DNA of 35,007 bases from Aquimarina spongiae. GTDB lineage: Bacteria; Bacteroidota; Bacteroidia; Flavobacteriales; Flavobacteriaceae. A program made the position numbers and the translations under genes. This document shows, one piece after another, positions 20,401 through 29,666 of the stretch. The stretch spans positions 1-35,007 of the forward strand of contig NZ_FQYP01000018.1 of assembly GCF_900141785.1 (NCBI RefSeq). Reading direction: 5' to 3'. The notes below the pieces were generated by a model. It was not told the DNA's origin, did no database searches, and was given only the letters and a program-made list of their open reading frames with translations. Position 1 is the first letter of the stretch, and each line of letters starts with the position of its first letter.

Positions 20401-23400
20401 ATGATATTCGATCTTAAAATCAACGTTGTTATTTATATATTGTACGGGTTGTCCCTCTTTGATCATGAAACTTGTTCTTAAAATCTCATGACGATCGATG
20501 AGTTTCTTAAAAGCTTCTTCGAGCCGTTTTTTATCCAGTTCCCCCGTTAATTCGAAAACACTAGGCATATTATAAGCAAGGGATTCTTTATCAAACTCAT
20601 ACATGAAATATACCCGTTTCTGTGTAGAAGATTGAGGATAATAATCCTGCTTATTCGCTCTTGGAATTTCGATATAAGTGGTGGTATCTTTTTCTGCTAT
20701 ATATTGTGCTAATTGTCTAATATTTTGATAAACAAATATGTCTTTAAGAGATATTTTCACTTTTAATTCCTGCGCTATTCTATTTACCAGAATAGCTGCT
20801 TTGAGGGAGTGTCCACCAAGTTCAAAAAAGCTTTTAGCAACACTCAATACTTCTTCTTTAACACCGAGAATATCAGACCACAACCCTCTTAATTGCGCTT
20901 CTAAAGCATTGGATGGTTCTTGGTGATTTTCCTCTAATCGGATTTCGGGCATTGGCAGATTATTTCTGTCTACTTTGCCATTTACAGTTAGAGGTAGTCG
21001 ATCTAGTTCAACAAAAAATGAAGGTACCATGTATTCTGGTAATTTTTGCGATACATAACTACGTAGTTCTGCTGTGTCAATTTCTTGTTCAGTTGTATAA
21101 TACGCAACTAGGGTTTTACCTTGAGCCTCACCTTTTGCTACTACAATCACATCTATTATTCCGTCGTACAGTGAAAGGTTATTTTCAATCTCATCTAATT
21201 CAATGCGATACCCTCTAATTTTGACTTGCTTATCTTTTCTTCCTATATATTCAATATTTCCATCTCCTAACCATCTTACCAGATCCCCAGTTCTATATAA
21301 GGTGTTATTTTCTTTAGGATCAAAGAAGTTTTTGATGAATTTTTGTTTGGTCAGCTCAGGATTATTTATGTATCCTTTGGACACCCCTACTCCGGAAGTT
21401 AATAACTCTCCCACAACACCTTTAGGAACCAGGTTTAAGTTTCCATCAACTATATATACTTTTGTCCCCGCAATAGGTTTACCAATAGGAATTGAGGTAT
21501 ACAGATCTAAATCATTAGGTATTTTGTAAAAACAAGTAAACGTAGTATTCTCTGTTGGCCCATAACCATTATACATCACAACGTTAGGCAACTTATCATA
21601 AACAGCCTTCACCGAACCGGGATGTACTACATCTCCCCCAGATACTACATATTTCAATTTTAAATCTGATATATCACTTTTACACCATTGATCCAACAAT
21701 CCCGATGTTAACCAAATCGTGTTTACATTGTTTTTCTTAATTATGTTATTCAACAATTCGATATCGAGATATTTCTGTGGATACATCACCAAAGTCCCTC
21801 CTTTCAATAGCGGTATCCAAAGTTCGAATGTAGCCGCATCAAAAGCAATAGATGATAACTGAAGGGTAGTTGTAGAAGTATCAAAAGTAATACCTTCTAA
21901 ATCCAATAAACGAACTACTCCAGAATGTTTTACCAATACTCCTTTTGGAAGCCCTACACTTCCCGAGGTATAGTTTACATATGCTATATCTTCTAAATCG
22001 GTTTCTATCGCAATAGGATTTTGAGAAAAAGAAGCGATCTCGTTCTCAAACAATTGCTCCAAATTAAGTTGATCAATTCCCAAATCCAAGTTGAATGTTG
22101 AATCAACCAATACGATTGTCGCATCAATATCTTTTAGGATATGCTTTACTCTATCCTCAGGATAATTGGGGTCAATAGGAACATATGCTCCTCCTGTCTT
22201 CAAAATCCCTAGTATCGCCATAACCATATCCAGTGATCGATTGATGCAAAGAGGAATTAGTGCTCCTTTGTTAACGCCGTTATTAACCAGAAATCTTGCT
22301 AATTGATTTGTCTTTTGATCCAGTTGCTTGTAAGTAAGTTGTTCTTTATTGCATACAACCGCTACATTATCCGGGTACTTACGTACCTGTTCCTGAAAGG
22401 ATTCTAAGATATTTTTTGTTTCAGAAAACGTCTCAAAAGATTGATTAAAAGTAACCAACAACTCTTTCTTTTCGGTATCTGGAAGTATATCAAAATCTTT
22501 TATCTGTTTTTCTTGATTTTGAACAATTTCTGCAACTATTCTTTTATAATATTGAACAAACCTCTGGATCGTTTCTTCTTTAAATAAAGAAGCTGCGTAT
22601 CCAAAACTTAAAGTAATGGTGTCTTCTTCTTCGATTGCCATCAAAGTTTGATCAAACCTAGCTATATTATGTTCATAAGAAAATGGAGAAATATCCAAAT
22701 TTTCTAACTTCAATGCTTGATCCCTAGAGTTTTCGAAAGCAAAAATGTTATCAAATAAAGGGTTCCTGTTAGAGTTTCGCTCTAGTTTCAATTCATCTAT
22801 TAAATCTTCATATTGAAAATCTTGGTGATTAAAACAATCGAGAATATTTGATTTTACATATTGTAAAAAATCGGTATAATTATCTTGTAGATTTATTTTG
22901 AAACGAACAGGGATTGTATTTACAAACATACCGAGCATATGCTCTAGATCAGCATGTTGACGTCCTGAAGAAACGGTACCTATAGTCACATCAGATTGGT
23001 TACTGATTTTGTGTAATAATAGCACATATACGGATACTAACACCATGTACATAGTGACTTGCTGTTCTTCTGTAATTTTTCTAAGCTCGTTTGTTTCTTC
23101 TTCTGTAAATTGAATGACCATCTCTCCTCCTACGCGGTCATCTTCAGTATTCCTATCAAAATCAGTTGGAACTTCTACAACAGGTGCATCTGTGGCAAAT
23201 TTTTCTAACCAAAATGCTTTTTGGTTCTCTAATTGAGTTTCTTGCTTTTCACCTTGTTGCCAAAGCACATAATCTGTATACTCCAGACGATTTGGTAATA
23301 GCTCGCCTCCATTATACAGTTCTAAGAATTCTCTAAACAATATATTTTTTGAAACTCCATCACAAATAATATGATGCATATCTATCATCAAAATGTGATT

Positions 23401-26337
23401 ATTAGGATCTAGATCTATTAACCCTACTCGTAGTAAAGGACCCGTACTAAGATCAAAAGGTTTTATAAAACCCTTTACTACCTGAGATACCTCTGCTTCG
23501 GAACAATGAAAATATGTGGGCTTGAAGTTCATATTTTCCTTTATTTGCTGCATCGGAATATTGTCAACAACTGTTATAACTGTTCGAAGTATTTCATGTC
23601 TTTGCACCAAACTTCTGAAAACAGTAGCTACATTCTCTTTGTTAAGTTGCCCTTCCAGGCGAACTATAGTAGGCATATTATATGCAATGGAGTTTTTCTC
23701 TAATTCATTAAGAACAAACTGTCTCTTCTGAGCAGAAGACAGTGGATAATATTTTTGCTTTTTAGCTTTTTGAATCTCAAAATAATCCGTAAGCTCTTCG
23801 TTAGCTATATGTTTTGTCAGTTCTTGAATACTTGGGTACTCAAAAATATCTTTAAGGCCCACCGCTATCTTAAGCTCTTTTGAAATTTGATTAACTAATA
23901 TAGTTGCTAACAATGAATGCCCCCCTAGGTCAAAAAAACTGTGACAAATTCCTATTTCTTCTTTTTCAATGGGCAATATTTTTCCCCAGATAGTTTGTAG
24001 TTTTTCTTCCAATTCATTAGACGGGGGGACAAATTGAGTTTTCTTTTTGAGTTGTGGATTAGGTAGCGCTTTTTTATCTATCTTCCCATTTATGGTAAGT
24101 GGAAAATGATCCAACTTGCAAAAGTAGGAAGGCACCATATAATCAGGTACTTTAGATATCAAAAACGTTTCTATTGCATTATCTTCCAACTCAAAATCAG
24201 ATTGATAATATGCTGATAGATAATCTCCAGCTACAGCATCTTTTTTATGTATTACGATTGCTTCTTTTATTTCGGGGTAAGAGGATAGCCAATATTCTAT
24301 TTCACCAATTTCAACGCGATAACCTCTAATTTTTACTTGATCATCTATTCTTCCTTTGTAAATGATCCGATCATTATGATCTCGAACACCGATATCACCT
24401 GTTTTATACATCTTTTTCCCTTCTACAAATGGATGTTGAATAAAACGCTGATCTGTAAGCTCTTTTTGAGAAATATATCCCAATGCCAATCCTTCTCCAG
24501 ATATATATATTTCTCCATCTACATTGTTGGGCACAACATTTAAGTTTTCATCCAAAACATAGATGTTGGTATTTTGAATTCCCTCACCTATGGGCACCGA
24601 GATGGATTGATCTTCTGGCTTGAATTCATAAATCATACACCCTACAGTAGCCTCTGTTGGGCCGTATTCATTATAAATAGTGATATGCTCGTTAAACTTG
24701 TTATATATCGAATTTGCCAGCTCATAGGTAAGCTCTTCTCCTCCAACAATTAATCTTTTGGGAGGAATGCTGAAATTGGGTTGAATAGCAGTACTATGAT
24801 CTAGAATCTTCAAATGTGAAGGGGTCAATTTGATAACATTGATGTTATCATCCATTATGATTTTTTCTATGGCAATGCTCTTCTCATTTTCGTTATATAT
24901 TGAGATTTGATTTCCAGTGGTTAGTGGTGTAAAGATAGATGTAACCGTAAGATCAAATGAAATAGATGTGTACAAAGGGAAATTACCTTTACCATCGTTT
25001 AGATATTGTTTTGATGCCCAATCGATATAGTTTACCAGTGATTTATGAGGTATCATCACACCTTTAGGGACTCCTGTAGAACCCGAAGTATAAATAATAT
25101 AGGCTAAGTCTTCACTTTTGATTTCATCGATCAAATCAGTTGGCTGGACTTTATCTATTTCAGTTTGATAAGTGTTTAAATCAACTATGTTATTTACAAC
25201 CTCTTTAAGGTCCTCCAAAAAATTTCCTCGAGTAATCACAAGATCCAATTCAGAACTCTTGGCAATAGTAATAATTCTCTCTTTTGGTGTATTTATGTCG
25301 ATAGGAATATATGCACATCCAGCTTTAAGAATCCCTAAAATAACTGGAACTAAATATTTCTCTAATTCTAAAACTACCCCTACCAAACTCTTCTCTGCTA
25401 GTTCTAAATCATTTTTTAGAAAACTTGCTATTCTATTCGAGAGTTCGTCTAATTCCTTGTAAGAAATAGTACTTCCATTGATGCTGATTGCTGTATTTTC
25501 TGGATGTTTGCTAACCTGCTTACGAAAAAGTGAAATTACTGTTTCTTCTTGCGGATACGGAGTTGTTCTATTATTCAATCCATAAATAAAATGCTGAGCC
25601 TCCTTCTCAGACAAAACATTAACTTCTGATATAGTGATCCCTTTTTGGTGAATTAACTGATCTAAAAGATTGAAAAAATGCTCAGCAAGGGTATCAATAA
25701 AAACAGATGAAAACTTGGAGCTATCAAATTGAATTTCTAAACTTGGTTCTTTCTCGGTCTCAAATACGAAAAGAATTTCAGGCGAAATATCTTCTACATC
25801 AACCCTATTTTGAATAGCATTTAGACAGAGCCCAATTTTAGGTCGTTTATCAAGTTCCTCTGGGCTTAGTCCCAACATTTTGGTTAAAGGAAAATTACTA
25901 TTGCTATAGTCATTCTTCAAATCATTTTTAACCTGATGCACAAATTGGCTGAAACTTACATCTCCCTGGATCTTGAATCTAACAGGAATCACCTTATTGT
26001 TCTGTTCAAGAGTTTCGGAAAGATCAAAAACAGGTGTAAAAATTATATTTTCTAAGCTAGAAGAGTACTTTGAAATCAATACAGATAATGCAGAAATCAA
26101 CAAGACATGTTTGGCCTTATCCGAAGATGCGATTTGATCAAGTCGATCGAAAACTTCTTCAGGGAACTTCTTATTTTGAACTGAAAAACTTTCAATACCG
26201 TAATCAGTTTTATAAATATCATTATTGAAATAAGACAATACATCTACGTTTATTAACCTCTCTTCCCAGTATTTTCTGGATTTTATATTTCTGTTAACCT
26301 GTAATGCTTCAAAATCTAAAATTGAATTTCCAGACAT
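17464..26337 (-). CDS. NRPS, half-C - A(Asn)-PCP-C-A(Val)-PCP-C-A(?)-PCP, 2957 aa
   Basis: Three amino-acid modules. Residues 1 to about 255 match only the second half of a condensation domain (from the YW...L region onward, including the IPVRF strand) and have no HHxxxDG. Module 1: A domain with pocket starting at Asp462, code DLTKIGEVGK, an asparagine type; PCP Ser808. Module 2: C with HHIICDG at 988; A with pocket from Asp1500, code DAFWVGGTFK, one residue from the valine code DAFWIGGTFK; PCP Ser1844. Module 3: C with HHIINDG at 2024; A with pocket from Asp2545, code DATCGGEIAK, not recognised; PCP Ser2888 (IGGNSI). The protein ends in a very acidic tail of about 35 residues, a plausible docking element for the KS protein that follows. 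There is no epimerase or thioesterase. The upstream A-PCP-C protein ends only 63 bases away, which suggests co-transcription. Confidence 0.97.
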   Translation of the reverse strand: MSGNSILDFEALQVNRNIKSRKYWEERLINVDVLSYFNNDIYKTDYGIESFSVQNKKFPEEVFDRLDQIASSDKAKHVLLISALSVLISKYSSSLENIIFTPVFDLSETLEQNNKVIPVRFKIQGDVSFSQFVHQVKNDLKNDYSNSNFPLTKMLGLSPEELDKRPKIGLCLNAIQNRVDVEDISPEILFVFETEKEPSLEIQFDSSKFSSVFIDTLAEHFFNLLDQLIHQKGITISEVNVLSEKEAQHFIYGLNNRTTPYPQEETVISLFRKQVSKHPENTAISINGSTISYKELDELSNRIASFLKNDLELAEKSLVGVVLELEKYLVPVILGILKAGCAYIPIDINTPKERIITIAKSSELDLVITRGNFLEDLKEVVNNIVDLNTYQTEIDKVQPTDLIDEIKSEDLAYIIYTSGSTGVPKGVMIPHKSLVNYIDWASKQYLNDGKGNFPLYTSISFDLTVTSIFTPLTTGNQISIYNENEKSIAIEKIIMDDNINVIKLTPSHLKILDHSTAIQPNFSIPPKRLIVGGEELTYELANSIYNKFNEHITIYNEYGPTEATVGCMIYEFKPEDQSISVPIGEGIQNTNIYVLDENLNVVPNNVDGEIYISGEGLALGYISQKELTDQRFIQHPFVEGKKMYKTGDIGVRDHNDRIIYKGRIDDQVKIRGYRVEIGEIEYWLSSYPEIKEAIVIHKKDAVAGDYLSAYYQSDFELEDNAIETFLISKVPDYMVPSYFCKLDHFPLTINGKIDKKALPNPQLKKKTQFVPPSNELEEKLQTIWGKILPIEKEEIGICHSFFDLGGHSLLATILVNQISKELKIAVGLKDIFEYPSIQELTKHIANEELTDYFEIQKAKKQKYYPLSSAQKRQFVLNELEKNSIAYNMPTIVRLEGQLNKENVATVFRSLVQRHEILRTVITVVDNIPMQQIKENMNFKPTYFHCSEAEVSQVVKGFIKPFDLSTGPLLRVGLIDLDPNNHILMIDMHHIICDGVSKNILFREFLELYNGGELLPNRLEYTDYVLWQQGEKQETQLENQKAFWLEKFATDAPVVEVPTDFDRNTEDDRVGGEMVIQFTEEETNELRKITEEQQVTMYMVLVSVYVLLLHKISNQSDVTIGTVSSGRQHADLEHMLGMFVNTIPVRFKINLQDNYTDFLQYVKSNILDCFNHQDFQYEDLIDELKLERNSNRNPLFDNIFAFENSRDQALKLENLDISPFSYEHNIARFDQTLMAIEEEDTITLSFGYAASLFKEETIQRFVQYYKRIVAEIVQNQEKQIKDFDILPDTEKKELLVTFNQSFETFSETKNILESFQEQVRKYPDNVAVVCNKEQLTYKQLDQKTNQLARFLVNNGVNKGALIPLCINRSLDMVMAILGILKTGGAYVPIDPNYPEDRVKHILKDIDATIVLVDSTFNLDLGIDQLNLEQLFENEIASFSQNPIAIETDLEDIAYVNYTSGSVGLPKGVLVKHSGVVRLLDLEGITFDTSTTTLQLSSIAFDAATFELWIPLLKGGTLVMYPQKYLDIELLNNIIKKNNVNTIWLTSGLLDQWCKSDISDLKLKYVVSGGDVVHPGSVKAVYDKLPNVVMYNGYGPTENTTFTCFYKIPNDLDLYTSIPIGKPIAGTKVYIVDGNLNLVPKGVVGELLTSGVGVSKGYINNPELTKQKFIKNFFDPKENNTLYRTGDLVRWLGDGNIEYIGRKDKQVKIRGYRIELDEIENNLSLYDGIIDVIVVAKGEAQGKTLVAYYTTEQEIDTAELRSYVSQKLPEYMVPSFFVELDRLPLTVNGKVDRNNLPMPEIRLEENHQEPSNALEAQLRGLWSDILGVKEEVLSVAKSFFELGGHSLKAAILVNRIAQELKVKISLKDIFVYQNIRQLAQYIAEKDTTTYIEIPRANKQDYYPQSSTQKRVYFMYEFDKESLAYNMPSVFELTGELDKKRLEEAFKKLIDRHEILRTSFMIKEGQPVQYINNNVDFKIEYHDHLNADVDEIVSNFIRPFDLGMAPLLRVGLITRDSSDHILMLDIHHIINDGVSQGILIRDFVNYYNGKDLEELQIQYKDYAVWQQSEEQKQNIESQKAFWKNEFVETPEVLELPIDYSRVSDKVNKGAGLNFLLNSEDSKKLREIAQKENVTTFMLFLSFYYILLNKLTNLEDVTIGTTVAGRQHADIENMLGMFVNTIPLRNYPNGSLQFVEFLAKVKTRTLQALDNQEIQYDDIVDELKLDRVAGHNPLFDVLFVFEQFEDNVLEIPNLSLSPYQSNHAASKLDLMLSVKEEGDQFFVYFEYSTKLFKTSTIERFSEYLQKIISSVVQNDGIKLSDIDILSEGEKLLLLNDFKSTPVINETGDSIISLFENQVKRDPDKIALIFEEEQISYRELNALANQVAKKIIQKQSKTKSKVALYFDPSIQMIASILGVIKANSVYVPLAPSAPAERNAYILKDCQADLVVVQEGLSADEYFNQLSLDKEQIICFDYTEKEDGEFPEIGMSIQKNKEDLLNVIYTSGTTGNPKGVEVKEKGVLNYICWRIQKFGYHPEDVTLQLFPYIFDAYATNFYTSLLSGATMVLVSEENRVNPKHIVDTIKKEKVTNCCTTPAIYNAILDELKSSENMEQLRFIGVGGERPTDKLLEKSKAILPHVSVNNEYGPTESSIAVTYNNGIKIGDGGIIGKPIPNTEIYILGKNMELLPIGVPGELFIGGVGLAKGYLNNPELTKDKFMDTELFNAGRLYRTGDMAKWLPDGNIEFIGRIDNQVKIRGFRIELGEIENQLLKHPDIEEVTVIVVEKNNDKHLIGYFVGTTELDRSALKTFLQNKLPEYMIPPFYVQLEEMPLTPNGKIDKKKLPDFEIEVGEDYVSPKNETQERLVRIWSVVLDLVQDVIGIKTNFFEIGGNSIKLMNMVNLINEEFEYEISVVNVFEFPTIEALSRIIDQNIGQTSAEDEQEDVSFEEINSTLDLFDIDDE

Positions 26338-26400
26338 GGTAGTACTTTTAGGATTGATGTTTTGTGTAAAATTTTTGTTTGGTCGTAGGGTTTCCTTGCC

Positions 26401-29400
26401 CTAAAAATTGAAAGTAAGGTCGTCTTCTACAGATTCTAAGGTGTTATGATCTCCACCAATAACATCCATTATAGCAGTGTCTACACTTTCTAAAATAGAG
26501 GTCATAAAATCCCTGAATTGCGAAGCAATGATATCTATGTCAGAAGCCGTGAACACACTTGAAGCATACTCAAAAGTGAATCGATATTCATTTTCTTCTT
26601 CATTAATAAACAATGATAATGGGTACTTTGCCGTTTTGTTCTCAAAATCAAAGTAGGTGAAGTCTTTAGCAAAATCATTTAGTTTCTTCTTATCAAAATT
26701 TTGATATATGAACATCACATCAAAAAGATGTTTAATATGATTTTCTGTTTTCTTATTCAACTCCATTAAAATATCCGAAAGGTCGTACGTTTGTTTGCTT
26801 GTTGCCTCTACCAAATATGCACTGATATCCTTAGTTATCTCTCTGAAAGTATTTTTAGTATCCAGTTTACTTCTAATAGGTAACGTTTTGGAAAACATCC
26901 CTACTATTTGTTCTACTTCTTCTTGTATTCTTCCTGATGAGGCAATCCCTACAACGATATCTTCTTGTCCGGTTAATTGAACCAAAAAAGTAACAAAAAG
27001 AGAGTATAACACTGAAAAATCCGTAATCTTATCCCCTTCTTTTACATTATGAATCAATGGTTTTAATTGGCTATTCGCAATTGCAAAAGATGTACTTCCT
27101 CCTTCAGTATCAAATTCTTCATCATCATTCGATGTTGGTAATTCTAATCTTGGAATATCTTTCTCGAATGCTTTTAACCAAAATTCTCGCTGTTGTATGT
27201 ACTCTTGATTGGTTATAAATTCATTTTCCCACTCTGCATAATCTGAATATTGAAGTGTTAACTTTTCTAAGGATTGATCGTAGTAAAGCGTCAAAAAATC
27301 TTTAAACAAATTAACCTGAGAAATTCCATCGCATATAATATGATGAATGTCAAAAATCAAAAATCGTTCATTCTCGTTAGAGGTTATCACTCCAAGTCTA
27401 TATAAAGGACCATGATTAAGATCAAAAGGTTTGATAAAATCTTGGATACTTTGATCCATATTATTACTAGTAATGGCAGCTATTTTCACCTTATCTGTTT
27501 CCTTTATCTCCTGAACAATATTTTCATTTTTGAAGCTAAAAACTGTTCTTAAACTTTCATGTCTTTCTATCAGTTTATTAAAAGAGCTTTCTACCTTACT
27601 CAGATCTACATTGTCTTCCATTTGAAAGACAATAGGCAAATTATACGAAGTATCTTCTCTATTGAGATCATAGTTAAAATACATTCTTTTTTGAGAAGAG
27701 GATAATGGATAAAATGGTTTTTGCTCCATCTTAGAAATCTTGAAAATATTATCCTTTGTTGCATTTTGGATAAATGACGCTTGACTTTCTATGGTAAGGG
27801 TTTTAAACAATTGACTAAGAGAGATTCTCACTTTAAATTCTGTGTAAATTTTAGCAATTAATCTCATTATACTTAAAGAGTTTCCTCCCATACGTTGAAA
27901 GCTATCTACCACCGAGATGGATTGTTTTCCTAGAATTTCTTCCCAGATTGCTAGTAATTTCTCCTCAATATCGTTTCTTGGGCGAACTACTTCAGAAGTA
28001 TCAGAATCCATTAGGGTTTCTAACTTTTTGAGATCTATTTTCCCATTAGATAGTAGTGGAAATTCTTTGACTGCTACATATCGTGAAGGAAGCATATATG
28101 CTGGTAAATATTCCTGTGCATATTGATCTATTTTTTTGCTTACTCCTTCTTCTGCTTCAACAACAAAAGCAACTAATGATTCTGTAAAGCCTGCTCCATT
28201 GTTCTGTGCTTTATCACTTCCTGGGTTTTCTTCTTTTTTTACAACAACGATATTTTTAATGAGGTTTGATTTCAATAAAACATTCTCAATTTCATCTAAT
28301 TCTACACGGATCCCTCTCAGTTTAACCTGGCGATCTTCTCTTCCCAATAATTCAATTACGTTGTTAGGCAGAACTCGACCTTTATCCCCTGTTTTAAATG
28401 CAATCTTTTCCTGATCTGTATCTTGGTTTAGCGCAATGAACTTCTCATTTGTTAATGATACATTGTTCAAATATCCTTTTGACATATAATCGGTAACGAT
28501 ATAAAGATCTCCAGTCATAAGAGCTTTTACAGGCTTCTTTTCGTTGTCTAAAATCAAAATTTCGGTATCTGCAATAGGAGCTCCGATCGGGATCCTTTGT
28601 TTGGATGAATCTTCGGGACGAATCCTGTAAAAAGACCTGATCATTGTAGTTTCTGTAGCACCATAGAAGTTGACAAGTTGAATCGTATTTCCAAAGCAAT
28701 CATACCACTTCCTCAACTCTGTTGGTATAATTTTTTCTCCGGAAAGAAAAATATGCTTCAAATTTTTGAAAGCATGATCCCCTAACCTTGGATGCTGACC
28801 AAAAATTCGGAAAACACTTGGAACGCAGTGAATCATGCTGATTTCGTTCTGATCAATCCATTGGGTAATTTTTTCGGGTGTAAAGAAGTCTTCTTCTTCA
28901 AAAGGAATACATACGGTACCTCCAGTTAGTAATGGGATGAAAACATCTCTCAAGAAAGCATCAAAGTATGGGCTTATCAATTGACTAACTCTACAAGTAT
29001 CGTTAATCTCAAACTCACTAATTTGCCATTGTAAGAACTGTATCAAACTACAATTCTTTCCAATTATTCCTTTTGGAGTACCTGTCGAACCTGAAGTAAA
29101 ATAAACATAAAGGCTATCATCTTTCTCGAATTTTGGATATTCAAGATCCACATCATCATTCCTTAATATGTGCTGTAGATTGTATTGATTTTTGACATTC
29201 TCCAAAGTAGCGTTAGAAGTATTAGAAGTAATCAAATATTCTAACTTCATCTCTTCTACGATTTTATCCAAACGATCCTTGGGTAGTTTGCTATCTATAG
29301 GCACAAATACACATCTGGCATTCATGATTCCTATCATCGAACAAATCAAATCCACTTTATCATCCATCAAAACACCTACAAAGGTTTCTCTAGATAAACC

Positions 29401-29538
29401 TTGATCTAAAAGAAATTTTGTGATCTTATTGGATGTTCTCAATATTTGTTCATACGTAATAGAATGCTGATTGTATTCTATAGCGATATTTTCTTTAGCT
29501 CTAATAAGGCTTTTTATTAATTCTTCTTGAAAAACCAT
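26401..29538 (-). CDS. NRPS module A(?)-PCP-C, 1045 aa
   Basis: The protein begins directly with an adenylation domain (residues about 5-495): SGSTG ATP loop near 150, pocket from Asp193, NGKID lysine near 500. PCP Ser554 (MGGNSL) follows, then a C domain from about 610 to 1020 with HHIICDG at 732, then a short tail rich in Asp, Glu and Phe. The pocket reads DARHFSFMIK, which I do not recognise as any standard amino-acid code. The usual GGE motif after the pocket strand is SGE, and the GPTE motif is GATE. The core nucleotide-binding motifs remain, so an active domain with an unusual substrate is more likely than a dead one. Because it has no C domain before its A, it is either a loading module or takes its C from the terminal C of the NRPS at the right edge. 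Its own terminal C would serve the Asn module that opens the next protein. Confidence 0.95.
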   Translation of the reverse strand: MVFQEELIKSLIRAKENIAIEYNQHSITYEQILRTSNKITKFLLDQGLSRETFVGVLMDDKVDLICSMIGIMNARCVFVPIDSKLPKDRLDKIVEEMKLEYLITSNTSNATLENVKNQYNLQHILRNDDVDLEYPKFEKDDSLYVYFTSGSTGTPKGIIGKNCSLIQFLQWQISEFEINDTCRVSQLISPYFDAFLRDVFIPLLTGGTVCIPFEEEDFFTPEKITQWIDQNEISMIHCVPSVFRIFGQHPRLGDHAFKNLKHIFLSGEKIIPTELRKWYDCFGNTIQLVNFYGATETTMIRSFYRIRPEDSSKQRIPIGAPIADTEILILDNEKKPVKALMTGDLYIVTDYMSKGYLNNVSLTNEKFIALNQDTDQEKIAFKTGDKGRVLPNNVIELLGREDRQVKLRGIRVELDEIENVLLKSNLIKNIVVVKKEENPGSDKAQNNGAGFTESLVAFVVEAEEGVSKKIDQYAQEYLPAYMLPSRYVAVKEFPLLSNGKIDLKKLETLMDSDTSEVVRPRNDIEEKLLAIWEEILGKQSISVVDSFQRMGGNSLSIMRLIAKIYTEFKVRISLSQLFKTLTIESQASFIQNATKDNIFKISKMEQKPFYPLSSSQKRMYFNYDLNREDTSYNLPIVFQMEDNVDLSKVESSFNKLIERHESLRTVFSFKNENIVQEIKETDKVKIAAITSNNMDQSIQDFIKPFDLNHGPLYRLGVITSNENERFLIFDIHHIICDGISQVNLFKDFLTLYYDQSLEKLTLQYSDYAEWENEFITNQEYIQQREFWLKAFEKDIPRLELPTSNDDEEFDTEGGSTSFAIANSQLKPLIHNVKEGDKITDFSVLYSLFVTFLVQLTGQEDIVVGIASSGRIQEEVEQIVGMFSKTLPIRSKLDTKNTFREITKDISAYLVEATSKQTYDLSDILMELNKKTENHIKHLFDVMFIYQNFDKKKLNDFAKDFTYFDFENKTAKYPLSLFINEEENEYRFTFEYASSVFTASDIDIIASQFRDFMTSILESVDTAIMDVIGGDHNTLESVEDDLTFNF

Positions 29539-29618
29539 CGGGTATTTTTTAAAATTATTTTTGATTTAAACATGTAGGTATTTGCCGGACTTATATATTT
29601 CAAAAAGCCTGGATCTTT

Positions 29619-29637
29619 CATCAATAAGATATTGATG
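29619..29637 (-). repeat. Perfect hairpin between asnB and the A-PCP-C gene
   Basis: An 8-base perfect inverted repeat, CATCAATA and TATTGATG, with a 3-base loop. In transcription order it lies after the A-PCP-C gene's own upstream neighbour asnB, about 30 bases past the asnB stop and 80 bases before the next start. A GC-poor stem and no directly following T-run argue against a strong terminator. An attenuator or RNA stability element is possible. Confidence 0.4.
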
Positions 29638-29666
29638 GATAAAATGAGGGGATATTTACTTATTTG

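Noticed and set aside
28445..28699. An 84-codon minus-strand frame
   Set aside because: It overlaps the A-PCP-C NRPS in another frame, and the NRPS frame carries conserved A-domain motifs there.
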